NCBI GenBank assembly: GCA_002428285.1
Contig: DIVO01000057.1
Coordinates: 1 to 21,832, forward strand
Reading direction: 5' to 3'
From: Patescibacteria group bacterium UBA6130
GTDB taxonomy: Bacteria; Patescibacteriota; Microgenomatia; UBA12405; UBA6130
Length of the DNA stretch: 21,832 nt
How positions within the stretch are numbered: the first letter of the stretch is position 1; every line of letters starts with the position of its first letter. Positions 1-7,918 of the stretch are shown here, piece after piece. Below the pieces are notes generated by a model. That model searched no databases. It was not told the DNA's origin and saw only the letters and a list, made by a program, of their open reading frames with translations. The translations under genes and the position numbers were made by a program.

Positions 1-1323
1 TTAAGCGATTCATTAAATAATATTCTTTTCTTTCAGCTGCCTAATGGGATGGTACTGGGCCCAGATAAACTACTCCTTCCCATCATATCTATTCTATTTT
101 TATTAATAAGCTATAAAATATTAATCGGGAAGAAATCCTTTCTTCAAATAAGATCGATTATAAATTTTTCCCTGCTAATACTAATAGGTTACTCAATAAT
201 TTCTATTGCTCAAATTGAGATTGATAAAAAGGGAACAGTATATCAAAATCTACCTGAACAGTCAGATAATTTCAGCACCTCAAGCAATGCACCAGACATC
301 TACTATATTATTTTAGATGGATACGCCAGAGAAGATGTTTTAAATGAGTTGTACGATTATGACAACTCAGAATTTATAAGCAAGTTGGAAAAAATTGGAT
401 TTTTTGTAGCCGACAAGTCCAGGAGTAACTATATTCATACCTACCTCTCTCTCCCATCAAGCTTAAACATGAGATATCTTGATGAATTACCTGAAAAATA
501 TGGAAAAGATCCTCATGAAGGCACTTCTGCGAGGCATCTCATCTCCCAAAACGAAATAACAAAACAGCTTAAAACCTCAGGATATAAAATCATAAACTTT
601 GCTTCAACTTGGGAAGGTACTGATGAAAGTTTTCTATCAGACATTACCTATAAAGAGGATGATTACTTCAAAATCTTAGGAAAAAATGTTTCTCTTGATG
701 AGACAAATATAATTTTTCTTCAAACAACTCTTTTTTCTCCTTTCATCAAGGAGGTTTGGGGTGATGCACTAAGATCAAGAACTTTATCAACTTTGCAAAA
801 ATTACCAACAATTCCTCACTTAGAGGGAAATAAATTTATTATGGCTCATATAATTACTCCTCATCCACCTTATGTTTTTGATTCTCAAGGCAATCCTGTC
901 CCCGGAGCTGAGTTTGAAATGGCAGATGAAGGAATTGAAAAAAGATCAAAGTATTTAGACCAATTAAAATTTATCTCTGGACAAATTATTCCGGTAGTTG
1001 AAAAAATAATTGAAAATTCTCCAACTAAACCAATAATAGTCTTGCAATCTGATCATGGACCTGCTTCCATTTTTGGCAAAAGGGAAGAATGGCTTAAAAA
1101 CTATTCCGAGGAAGGAATAAAAGAGAGAAGCAGTATTTTATATGCTGTATATTTACCAGATCAAGATTACCAACAGTTTTATGAATCAGTCACACCGGTA
1201 AATACTTTTAGAATCATTTTTAACAAATATTTCAACCAGAATTATGAATTGTTCCCCGATAAGACTTATTACACCAGCTATGAAGCAATTTATGACTTTA
1301 AGGATATAACGGATATAAAATAA
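1..1323 (+). CDS. Membrane-anchored sulfatase/LTA-synthase-like protein, alkaline phosphatase superfamily (5' end outside window)
   Basis: Likely hydrolase or phospho-/sulfo-group transferase acting outside the membrane. Numbering from the Met codon at 49: hydrophobic segments at about 7-26 and 37-54 are followed by an extracytoplasmic domain with the hallmarks of the alkaline phosphatase superfamily. These are a metal-binding Asp in YYIILDGYARED (D90), a probable nucleophile Thr in SNYIHTYLSLPSSLN (T131), a His in HIITPHPPY (H272) and the D335-H336 pair in LQSDHGP. The frame is open from base 1 to 49 with hydrophobic codons and no stop, and relatives carry several membrane helices first. I therefore read it as truncated by the window edge, and Met-49 as probably internal. 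The C-terminus is intact. Substrate unknown; phosphoglycerol or phosphoethanolamine transfer to glycan, or sulfatase action, are both possible. It converges on the nuclease gene, so it may belong to a different transcript from the glycan genes. Confidence 0.8.
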   Translation, partial: LSDSLNNILFFQLPNGMVLGPDKLLLPIISILFLLISYKILIGKKSFLQIRSIINFSLLILIGYSIISIAQIEIDKKGTVYQNLPEQSDNFSTSSNAPDIYYIILDGYAREDVLNELYDYDNSEFISKLEKIGFFVADKSRSNYIHTYLSLPSSLNMRYLDELPEKYGKDPHEGTSARHLISQNEITKQLKTSGYKIINFASTWEGTDESFLSDITYKEDDYFKILGKNVSLDETNIIFLQTTLFSPFIKEVWGDALRSRTLSTLQKLPTIPHLEGNKFIMAHIITPHPPYVFDSQGNPVPGAEFEMADEGIEKRSKYLDQLKFISGQIIPVVEKIIENSPTKPIIVLQSDHGPASIFGKREEWLKNYSEEGIKERSSILYAVYLPDQDYQQFYESVTPVNTFRIIFNKYFNQNYELFPDKTYYTSYEAIYDFKDITDIK

Positions 1324-1374
1324 CTTTATCCGGAAATCTTTCTAACTGGCAACCATACCTAAAGAAAAAACGGC

Positions 1375-1905
1375 TTACTCGATACATTCACCCCAAATCC
1401 CTAATCCCTTTTCTCTTGCTCTAGACTGGGCATCCAAAAAATCAGTCTGGTATTTAACATCAGGAGGATAGGTGCTCACTTGCGCCCACCCTTCTTCAAC
1501 TAAAACCAACGAAATCAATACTTCATCAGCCCATACATGCCTGAGCAATCTTCCATATTTATCAGTTTGGGAAATATCTCTTTCTAATCCAACCTTTTTA
1601 TTTAAAATAAGTTCTTCAAGCCTTTTTTTTGCTTTTTGAGCATAACAATCAAAATCTGAATTCATTTCCGGAGCATCAACGCCAATCAACCTAATCCTAT
1701 TTTCATCTGCCATAACTATTGTATCCCCATCAATGACTCTTTCAACAAAAGCGGAAGATTGTGCATTTGGAAAAAGATCAATAACTTTATCAGGTGAAAT
1801 TATTTCATCATTTAAAAATACTGAAAACAAAAGCAAAAAGGCTGCAACCATAACTCCAAGTATAGATTTGGGTAATTGGACTTTGAATAACTTTTGGTTG
1901 CTCAC
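1375..1905 (-). CDS. Membrane-anchored or secreted thermonuclease (staphylococcal nuclease family)
   Basis: Calcium-dependent phosphodiesterase cutting DNA or RNA, predicted to face outside the cell. A basic N-terminus and one hydrophobic helix (about 13-31) look like a signal anchor. The SNase domain spans about 50-175. Catalytic and metal residues are all present: VIDGDT (D59, D61), R72 in RIRLIG, D77 and E80 in VDAPE, and R119 in DKYGRLLR. C87 and C174 could form a disulfide. The start is GTG at 1905; an in-frame stop lies at 1912-1914, so the gene cannot begin further upstream on a standard codon. A TATAAT on this strand ends six bases before the start codon, suggesting a leaderless mRNA. 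It is the only minus-strand gene here. Nucleotide scavenging is a reasonable role in a host with reduced biosynthesis, but that is inference. Confidence 0.92.
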   Translation of the reverse strand: MSNQKLFKVQLPKSILGVMVAAFLLLFSVFLNDEIISPDKVIDLFPNAQSSAFVERVIDGDTIVMADENRIRLIGVDAPEMNSDFDCYAQKAKKRLEELILNKKVGLERDISQTDKYGRLLRHVWADEVLISLVLVEEGWAQVSTYPPDVKYQTDFLDAQSRAREKGLGIWGECIE

Positions 1906-1910
1906 AATTA

Positions 1911-1920
1911 ATTATATAAT
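1911..1920. promoter_or_regulatory. Palindromic -10 element shared by two divergent genes
   Basis: The ten bases ATTATATAAT form a perfect palindrome, so a consensus TATAAT reads on both strands (1915-1920 plus, 1916-1911 minus). It sits in the 26-bp gap between the nuclease start (1905, minus) and the GT2 start (1932, plus). Start codons lie 5 and 11 bases past the respective -10 boxes, which would give leaderless or nearly leaderless transcripts. No good -35 is seen on either strand; TTGGTT at 1894-1899 is the best plus-strand candidate and has a short spacer. Confidence 0.5.
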
Positions 1921-1931
1921 ATGCTTAATGC

Positions 1932-2858
1932 ATGAAGACCAAACAGATATCGATTGTAATTCCCACATTATGCAATCAAGAACAACTGAAAACAGCCATT
2001 AAATCAATTTTAAAAAACGAAAAAGCGCCAAAGATATTAGATAAAATTATTGTCGTTGACAATTCTGGAAACCTTACTCTTTCACAGCTTCCCAAAAGTA
2101 AAGAAATTGCAATCCAAATCATTAACAATAAAAATAATCTTGGTTTTGCCAAAGCAGTTAATATGGGGGTAGAAAAGTCAGAATCAGATTTTTCTTTAAT
2201 TCTTAACGATGATATCGTTCTTGATAATAAATTTCTCATAAATTTAATTAAAGAAGCGAAAACAATACCAAATGGAAAAGTGTTTTTTCCTTTAGTTTTA
2301 AATTCCAGCGGGAAAGTTATTGAGAGTTTGGGGCTTGAGTTTGATATAAAAGGAAAAGCAAAAAACATTAAAAACGGGCAACCGTTAAGTAAAAATCTGC
2401 CTTTAGAAGGTAGAGTGATATGGGGAGCACCTGCAAGTGCGCTAATGGTGAAAACAAAAATTTTCAAAAAAATAGGAGGATTTGATCCCGATTTTTTTGC
2501 CTATATCGAAGATGTTGATCTATCTCTAAGATTTCAGGAAAAAAAGATTAAAACATTCTTCGTTCCTCAAGCTATTTGTTATCACACTGGAGGTGAAACC
2601 AGTAAAAATATTCCTTACTTAAGGTCATATATGGGGTTTAGAAACTGGTTATTTATTATTATTAAACATTACCCGACAAAAACAATTTTCCTTAACCTCC
2701 CACAGATAATAATTGAAAGATTAAAAAATTTTTATGACCTTATCTCTAGTCTTCAATTAAAAGATTTTCCGAGTTTTTTAAAAATAACGCTCAAAGATCT
2801 GAGGCTATATAAATCCATATTGGCAAAAAGGCAACCTCTGTCTATACTAAACAAATGA
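1932..2858 (+). CDS. Glycosyltransferase family 2 (rhamnosyltransferase-like GT-A)
   Basis: Cytosolic GT-A enzyme moving a sugar from a nucleotide donor to a lipid-linked acceptor. The fold opens with ISIVIPT (6-12), then IIVVDNSG (D43), NNLGFAKAVNMG (69-79) and the DxD-region LILNDDIVLD (D93-D94). The acceptor half has WGAPASALMVK (164-174), GGFDPDFFAYIEDVDLSLR with the E193-D194 base motif, and H218 in CYHTGG. This pattern matches the WbbL/RfbF-like branch, but the actual sugar cannot be read from sequence. About 80 residues follow with hydrophobic/basic stretches that may bind the membrane surface. ATG at 1932 gives the canonical N-terminus, and an in-frame stop at 1926-1928 excludes upstream starts. 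First gene of the rightward operon, overlapping the LCP gene by ATGA. Confidence 0.92.
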   Translation: MKTKQISIVIPTLCNQEQLKTAIKSILKNEKAPKILDKIIVVDNSGNLTLSQLPKSKEIAIQIINNKNNLGFAKAVNMGVEKSESDFSLILNDDIVLDNKFLINLIKEAKTIPNGKVFFPLVLNSSGKVIESLGLEFDIKGKAKNIKNGQPLSKNLPLEGRVIWGAPASALMVKTKIFKKIGGFDPDFFAYIEDVDLSLRFQEKKIKTFFVPQAICYHTGGETSKNIPYLRSYMGFRNWLFIIIKHYPTKTIFLNLPQIIIERLKNFYDLISSLQLKDFPSFLKITLKDLRLYKSILAKRQPLSILNK

Positions 2859-3904
2859 TAAATATTCCCTTCAGACAATACGCAAACTTTAAAAGTATCG
2901 GAAATGGTTTTTTGCTTGCCATTGGAACATTTATCTTTCTAATTTTAGTAATTATCATTTTTATTGGAATAAAAACTAAAAACTATACAAAAATCTTTAC
3001 GTCAAATACAAATACAACTATTTCTCAGCTATATAATAACGCTAAACTTGGCTACAATAATCCCTATAAAGAAAAATACCTAACTTTTTTGATCCTAGGA
3101 CTTGATCAGCGAGAAAATGGTAATAGCCTTTTAACTGATACCATGATGCTGGTCACTGCTAATTCTGAGAATGGAGATTATTTATTACTGTCACTGCCAA
3201 GAGATCTTTGGATTGAAGATTTAGAGACTAAGATCAACGCTCTTTATTATTACGGACAAGAGTATGATCCCGAAAATCCCACCAATCTTGTTGAGGAAAC
3301 AATTGAAAATATGCTCGGCTGCAAAATAAACTACACAGCCATTTTAAAAATGGACGAAATAAAAGATCTGATCGATATGGTCGGAGGAATAGATGTTGAA
3401 ATTGAAAGATCATTCACCGACCATCATTTTCCCGACGAAGAAAGTGGGGGAGAGATGACAATAATTTTTGAACAAGGTATTAATCACTTTGATGGAAACA
3501 GGGCAATGCAATTTATTAGATCACGCCAAAGCGAAGACGAAATCGAAGGCACAGATGAAGCTAGGCAAATCAGACAAAAAAAGGTAATTTTGGCATTGAA
3601 AAATAAACTAATGCAAGATTTTTCTCTTTGGTTAAATCCGGCACTATCTGCAAATATTTATAATTTTGTTTTTAATGATCTTGATATCACCCCAAAACTT
3701 GATATACAAACATCGGCTTCATACTGGCTTATTGGTAAAAATTTATTCCTAAAAGGTCATCAGACAGAATTGGAGCTAAAATGGAAAGAAGAAGATTCTA
3801 TCCTAATCCCCTCAAGAGACGAAAAGTGGGGTTCGTGGATTTTACTCCCCAGATCAGGTGAATGGGAAAGCATAAAAGACTTTTATAATAGTAATTTACC
3901 CTAA
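2855..3904 (+). CDS. LytR-CpsA-Psr (LCP) family cell-envelope glycopolymer transferase
   Basis: LCP enzymes move glycopolymers from undecaprenyl-pyrophosphate carriers onto peptidoglycan or another envelope acceptor, outside the membrane. There is a short cytosolic N-terminus, one helix at about 18-40, then the LCP domain at about 76-255. Landmark residues: LGLDQRE (D84, R86), TDTMML (D95), SLPRDLW (R116, D117), DLIDMVGGIDVEI (171-183), FDGNRAMQFIRSR (R222, R224) and DEARQIRQKK (D234, R237, R240). These are the acidic and arginine positions that hold Mg and pyrophosphate in the family. A roughly 95-residue C-terminal extension of unknown role ends in a Trp-rich segment (WGSWILLPRSGEW, 325-337). 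The start overlaps the preceding stop as ATGA, so translation is probably coupled to the GT2 gene. Its place in the cluster suggests it attaches this locus's glycan. Confidence 0.92.
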   Translation: MINIPFRQYANFKSIGNGFLLAIGTFIFLILVIIIFIGIKTKNYTKIFTSNTNTTISQLYNNAKLGYNNPYKEKYLTFLILGLDQRENGNSLLTDTMMLVTANSENGDYLLLSLPRDLWIEDLETKINALYYYGQEYDPENPTNLVEETIENMLGCKINYTAILKMDEIKDLIDMVGGIDVEIERSFTDHHFPDEESGGEMTIIFEQGINHFDGNRAMQFIRSRQSEDEIEGTDEARQIRQKKVILALKNKLMQDFSLWLNPALSANIYNFVFNDLDITPKLDIQTSASYWLIGKNLFLKGHQTELELKWKEEDSILIPSRDEKWGSWILLPRSGEWESIKDFYNSNLP

Positions 3905-3907
3905 TAG

Positions 3908-5056
3908 GTGAATATTACATTTATAACTCACTGTTTTCCTCCTGCTCAAGATGGAGCCTCAAAATTATATAAATATTTATTCGACCATCTCGCATCTTTA
4001 AAGACAAATGTCCAAGTGATCACGAGCAATAGATTTTCCTCGGATGGATTTATTAAAGCAAATTCACCAAAGATATTTGCAAAAGAAAATGACATTACCA
4101 GATTAGATGTAATTACTTATCTACATAAACCCCTTAGGCTTTTATCAAGATTTTCAGATTTATTTAAATTATTAGCTTTTGGACCAATTTTTAAATCTTA
4201 TCCATTTTCTTTGATCTCAAAAGAAGCAGACTGGATAGTTGCTGGACCATTTCCTACAACAACAGCCCTATACGCTTATCTTGCCTCAAGGTTTAAAAGA
4301 TCGAAACTGGCTCTAATTCCTTGCTATCACTTTCAAGATCAAAGCCATAATAATAATATTTTAAGATATATCCTCCGTAAAGCAGATCTAATTTTTGCCT
4401 TATCTAAAAGCGAGAAGGAAGAGTATAAAAAATTAGGCATTAATCAAAATAAAATATCCATACTTGGGGGTATTGTGAGTCAGAAATATTTTCTCAAATC
4501 AAAACAAAAGAAAAAAAATAATTCTGTTTTATATCTTGGGAGCAAATCAAGCCATAAACAAATTGAGCTATTAATAGAAGCTATGGAAAAACTGTGGCAA
4601 AAGGGAAAAAATGCGAAGCTAATTATTGCTGGACCAGAAACCTTGTACTCTCCAATAATTAAAGAAAGGATTAACCTGCTCCCTAAGAAATTTAGGAAAA
4701 ATGTTACCTACAAAAACGAGGTCAAAGATAGAGAAAAATGGCTGTTGATTGATAATTGTTCTGCTCTCATTAACCCTTCAAAATATGAGTCTTTCGGAAT
4801 AATATTTTTGGAAGCATGGGCAAGAAAAAAGCCTGTGTTGGCTTTTAAATCTCCTGTTTCTTTGGAAATCATAGAAGATAACGTTAATGGACTGCTGTTT
4901 GAAAACAGTCAAGAGTTGGAAGAAAAAATTTTCTCCATTCTAACTAATCCAGAATTGCAGAAAAACTTGGGAGAGAAAGGTTATCTGAAAGCAAAGAATT
5001 ATACTCAGGAAAAAATTGGCAATATTTTCTATAATGAACTTAAACTAAAACAGTGA
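3908..5056 (+). CDS. Glycosyltransferase family 4 (GT-B)
   Basis: Cytosolic GT-B enzyme, retaining mechanism by family. N-domain: FITHCFPPAQDGASKL (5-20), the glycine-containing donor/acceptor loop, and IVAGPFPTTTALYAY (110-124). The linker region reads ADLIFALSKSEKEEYKKLGI. C-domain: VLYLGSKSSHKQIELLIEAM with K217, LIIAGPE (238-244), and the EX7E nucleotide-sugar motif in YESFGIIFLEAW (E294, E302). At 382 residues it is normal length. The start is GTG at 3908, three bases after the LCP stop; it gives a proper first beta strand and no better start exists nearby. It overlaps the next gene as GTGA. Donor and acceptor are not predictable; a KKK-rich stretch at 198-203 is just the inter-domain linker. 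Confidence 0.9.
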   Translation: MNITFITHCFPPAQDGASKLYKYLFDHLASLKTNVQVITSNRFSSDGFIKANSPKIFAKENDITRLDVITYLHKPLRLLSRFSDLFKLLAFGPIFKSYPFSLISKEADWIVAGPFPTTTALYAYLASRFKRSKLALIPCYHFQDQSHNNNILRYILRKADLIFALSKSEKEEYKKLGINQNKISILGGIVSQKYFLKSKQKKKNNSVLYLGSKSSHKQIELLIEAMEKLWQKGKNAKLIIAGPETLYSPIIKERINLLPKKFRKNVTYKNEVKDREKWLLIDNCSALINPSKYESFGIIFLEAWARKKPVLAFKSPVSLEIIEDNVNGLLFENSQELEEKIFSILTNPELQKNLGEKGYLKAKNYTQEKIGNIFYNELKLKQ

Positions 5057-6438
5057 TCAATAAAATTATAGTATTAGCCTTGGCAATTCGTTTGATTTCT
5101 CTAAATCAATCTCTTTGGCTTGATGAAGCAGTCCAGGTTTGGGCAAGTAAACTTCCGCTAACAAGCTATTTTAATAGCTTTCTGGCAACAGACTTTAATC
5201 CGCCTCTTTATTATCTTTTTCTTCACCAGTGGATAAAATTTGCGGGCAGTTCAGAAATCGCAGTCCGACTGCCTTCAGTTGTATTCGGAGTTTTATCCGT
5301 TTTCGTTTTTTATAAAATAATTAACTTAATTAAATTATCAGATAATTCGAAAAAACTTTCTGTCCTTCTTCTGGCAACTTCACCGTTGCACGTTTATTAC
5401 TCTCAAGAAGCCAGACCTTATATTTTGGCAAGTTTGGGCTTTTTAATATCCATTTACTCTCTTCTCAGATTAAAACGTCAAGAAAATGATCAAAATTTTG
5501 CTTTACTGATTTTCGGTCTTATTATTTCTTTTTTTACTCATTATATGACCATCCTTGCTTTGCCATTTTTCCTTTATTATCTACTTAAGCTCTACAAAAT
5601 TAATCGAAATAAAAAATACATATATTTATTTGGACTTTTATCCGTTGTTTTTATTTTATATTTCCCAATACTTAATAAGCAGTTAAAAATCAGCTACATC
5701 TTTTTTGAAAGATATCCTGTATGGAATAAAGTTATCGGCGGATTTGGTGTAAAAGAGATTGGCTTGTTTTTTATAAAATTTATTTCTGGTAGAGTTGGCT
5801 TCGATAATAAAATTATTTATACGATTGCCAATGGAATTAGTTGTCTATTGTTTTGGGGATTGTTTGGGCTGGGTTTAAAAAAACATAAAGGAGAAGCAAA
5901 ATACATGAATTTTCTTTTTACAGGTATTTTTATTCTCGCCTTATTGCTAAGTTTAAAAGTTCATGTTTTTTCTTACTTTAGGTTATTCTTCCTTTTGCCG
6001 ATTTTTTATCTTGGAGTTGGACTAGGCTTTCAAGCTCTTAGTAAATCTTGGCAAAAGTATGTAGCTCCCGGTTTAATATTGATTAACCTGATATTTTTAT
6101 CTCTTTATTTATTTTTCCCATCGAACCAAAGAGAAAACTGGAAAAATGCTTTAGTTTTCATTCATAATGAAAAACCAAACCAGGTGTTAATTATGAGCCA
6201 AGTTTCTAAAGCCTATGAATACTATAATTCAAATAAACTTAATTATTATTTGATTGCCAACCCGGATTATTTTTCAGATTCAGCCTTAAAAAACAACAAA
6301 AAAATAGCACTTTTTAGCTACGGATTGCCTATTTTTGACCCACAGGATAAAATAAGGGAGCAATTAGCTAAATCTAATTATAAGTTAATAAAAGGAGACA
6401 GTTTCAATCAAGTCGGGGTTGAAATCTGGGAAAAATAA
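5053..6438 (+). CDS. GT-C membrane glycosyltransferase (PMT/ArnT-like, family 39 type)
   Basis: Polytopic enzyme with about ten hydrophobic helices, expected to use a polyprenyl-phosphate sugar and act on the outer face of the membrane. The N-terminus has the classic GT-C layout: a first helix, then QSLWLDEAVQ with the catalytic acidic pair D24-E25, then DFNPPLYYLFLHQW (47-60), SEIAVRLPSVVFGVLSV (67-83) and SQEARPY (117-123). After the last helix (about 335-352) comes an extracytoplasmic tail of roughly 105 residues beginning with NQRENWKNALVFI, a segment often found in this family. GTG at 5053 overlaps the preceding stop as GTGA; the N-terminus is short but places the catalytic motif correctly. 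Acceptor could be the lipid-linked glycan or a surface protein. No polyprenyl-phosphate sugar synthase is in the window. Confidence 0.88.
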   Translation: MINKIIVLALAIRLISLNQSLWLDEAVQVWASKLPLTSYFNSFLATDFNPPLYYLFLHQWIKFAGSSEIAVRLPSVVFGVLSVFVFYKIINLIKLSDNSKKLSVLLLATSPLHVYYSQEARPYILASLGFLISIYSLLRLKRQENDQNFALLIFGLIISFFTHYMTILALPFFLYYLLKLYKINRNKKYIYLFGLLSVVFILYFPILNKQLKISYIFFERYPVWNKVIGGFGVKEIGLFFIKFISGRVGFDNKIIYTIANGISCLLFWGLFGLGLKKHKGEAKYMNFLFTGIFILALLLSLKVHVFSYFRLFFLLPIFYLGVGLGFQALSKSWQKYVAPGLILINLIFLSLYLFFPSNQRENWKNALVFIHNEKPNQVLIMSQVSKAYEYYNSNKLNYYLIANPDYFSDSALKNNKKIALFSYGLPIFDPQDKIREQLAKSNYKLIKGDSFNQVGVEIWEK

Positions 6439-6848
6439 TGGCTCCAGAATCTAATGATTCCAGCAACACCACACATGTAAGATTACCTTCATTCAAAGGA
6501 GACAGAGTAGGCAGAAGCCCTGAAGAAGAAAGTGATTTTGATCCGGATTTTCCTGGTAATACATATCGTCTTAATGAAAAATCGCCTATTAAAGAAAATA
6601 TACCAGGCAACGTAACGATTTCCGGATATGTTGTACCTGAATATAGATTTCTACCCGAAGGCGTTCTTCAGAATCCCATAAGAGCTACCTCGCTCGACAA
6701 GAGAAGTCCTAACACAAGATGGGGTATGTATAGGACTGAGGAGCCTGCAGAAGTTTATCGTGGAAAAATAGGAATAATACCAAAAGGCTCACCCATTTCA
6801 GCACCTTCTAAAAATGTAAAAAAGGATAAGGAAAAACAACCCAAATGA
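6438..6848 (+). CDS. Hypothetical proline-rich soluble protein, not recognised
   Basis: I do not recognise this 136-residue protein. It has no signal peptide and no membrane helix. Residues 1-50 are polar and rich in Asp, Glu, Ser and Pro (DFDPDFPGN at 33-41). A middle stretch of about 55-80 (VTISGYVVPEYRFLP) could form beta strands. The end is Lys-rich (KNVKKDKEKQPK). Sixteen prolines suggest substantial disorder. It is very likely a real gene: its ATG shares one base with the stop of the GT-C gene (TAATG) and its stop overlaps the next start as ATGA. Composition differs slightly from the neighbours, with less poly-A and two CGT codons where they mostly use AGA. A scaffold or regulator of the surrounding enzymes is possible but unsupported. 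Confidence 0.75.
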   Translation: MAPESNDSSNTTHVRLPSFKGDRVGRSPEEESDFDPDFPGNTYRLNEKSPIKENIPGNVTISGYVVPEYRFLPEGVLQNPIRATSLDKRSPNTRWGMYRTEEPAEVYRGKIGIIPKGSPISAPSKNVKKDKEKQPK

Positions 6849-7918
6849 GATTGGGAATTGACATCTCTCAGACAGTATTTCCTGGAGGGGTAAGTTTTTA
6901 TACAAAAAATCTTGTTCATTCCCTAATTAAAACCGATAATAAAAACAGCTATAAGTTATTCTTTTCTTCATTAAGGCAAAAACTCCCTGAAGAATTTAAC
7001 AAATATGAGGTTAGCAGATATCCTATACCTCCAAGTTTGATAAACTTGCTTTGGAATAAGTTGCACATTCTTCCCATTGACTTAATTTTAAAAAATATTG
7101 ACGTTTTTCATGCCTCAGATTGGACCCAGCCTCCAACAAAAAAAGTCGCTTGTGTTACCACCATTCACGATCTTTCTTTCTTAGATGATCCAAAATCCAC
7201 TCACCCAAAAATTTATAATGCTCAAACTGCAAGATTAAAGTGGGTCAAAAAAGAGGTCAATCAGATAATAGCTGTTTCTCAATCAACTAAAGAAGAAATT
7301 ATTAGACTTTTGAAAATTAGTGAAAATAAAATTAATGTTATCTACGAAGCCTTAAACCCAGATGTAAAAGCATACATTAATACTAATCAAGTAAAAATTG
7401 ATCCCAAGTCAGTAGGAATAAATAAGCCTTATATGTTTGCCTATGGATCCCCATCTCCAAGAAAAAATATTGATAGGCTTTTAAATGCTTTTAGACTATT
7501 TAATTCATCCAATGATTATCAACTCGTAGTGGCAGGAAATTATTCGCATAAACCAATTAATAATGTAGTTTTTACCGGATATTTAGATAGAAAAACTATG
7601 CTGGATCTATTCTCTCAATCTTCAGCCTTTGCCTACCCATCAACTTATGAGGGGTTTGGCTTGCCAATTCTTGAGGCATTCGCTTTGAATATACCTGTGT
7701 TAACTTCAAATTGTTCAAGTATGAAAGAAATTTCGGACGACGCCGCTTTGCTTATTGACCCTATGTCTGAAAATGACATTGAGTCAGGTATAAAAAAGAT
7801 TATTGAGAATGAATCATTAAGAAATAACCTGATTGATAAGGGGAAACAAAGATTGAAAAATTTTTCCTGGGAAAAATGCGCAAAAGAAACTATTAAAGTT
7901 TATGAAAGGGCTACATGA
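6845..7918 (+). CDS. Glycosyltransferase family 4, mannosyltransferase-like
   Basis: Cytosolic GT-B enzyme. The N-terminus MRLGIDISQTVFPGGVSFYTKNL carries the glycine loop. It continues with VFHASDW (87-93), VTTIHDLSFLDDP (104-116), IIAVSQSTKEEI (141-152) and NKINVIYEAL. The C-domain shows FAYGSPSPRKNIDRLLNAF (K207), LVVAGNYS, and the EX7E motif in YEGFGLPILEA (E269, E277). The tail has the FSWEKCA signature shared with two other GT4 proteins in this locus. The motif style resembles mannosyltransferases such as MtfA/WbdB, and a GDP-mannose synthase is encoded downstream, so mannose is a reasonable but unproven donor. The start overlaps the upstream hypothetical gene as ATGA, with AAGGA about 13 bases ahead. 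It overlaps the following GT4 gene as ATGA. Confidence 0.92.
   Translation: MRLGIDISQTVFPGGVSFYTKNLVHSLIKTDNKNSYKLFFSSLRQKLPEEFNKYEVSRYPIPPSLINLLWNKLHILPIDLILKNIDVFHASDWTQPPTKKVACVTTIHDLSFLDDPKSTHPKIYNAQTARLKWVKKEVNQIIAVSQSTKEEIIRLLKISENKINVIYEALNPDVKAYINTNQVKIDPKSVGINKPYMFAYGSPSPRKNIDRLLNAFRLFNSSNDYQLVVAGNYSHKPINNVVFTGYLDRKTMLDLFSQSSAFAYPSTYEGFGLPILEAFALNIPVLTSNCSSMKEISDDAALLIDPMSENDIESGIKKIIENESLRNNLIDKGKQRLKNFSWEKCAKETIKVYERAT

Noticed and set aside
1324..1374. Possible bidirectional terminator between the convergent phosphatase-like and nuclease genes
   Set aside because: There is a T-run on the minus strand (from AAAAAAC at 1365-1371), but no stem of more than four base pairs precedes it on either strand.
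1921..1935. Tiny upstream frame (ATG CTT AAT GCA TGA) whose stop overlaps the GT2 start as ATGA
   Set aside because: It lies immediately after the -10 box, so its ATG would be upstream of the expected transcription start; four codons and no ribosome-binding site.
1976..2467. 163-codon minus-strand frame opposite the GT2 gene
   Set aside because: The plus strand has clear GT2 motifs across the same bases; the antisense product has no recognisable domain and looks like AT-rich shadow coding.
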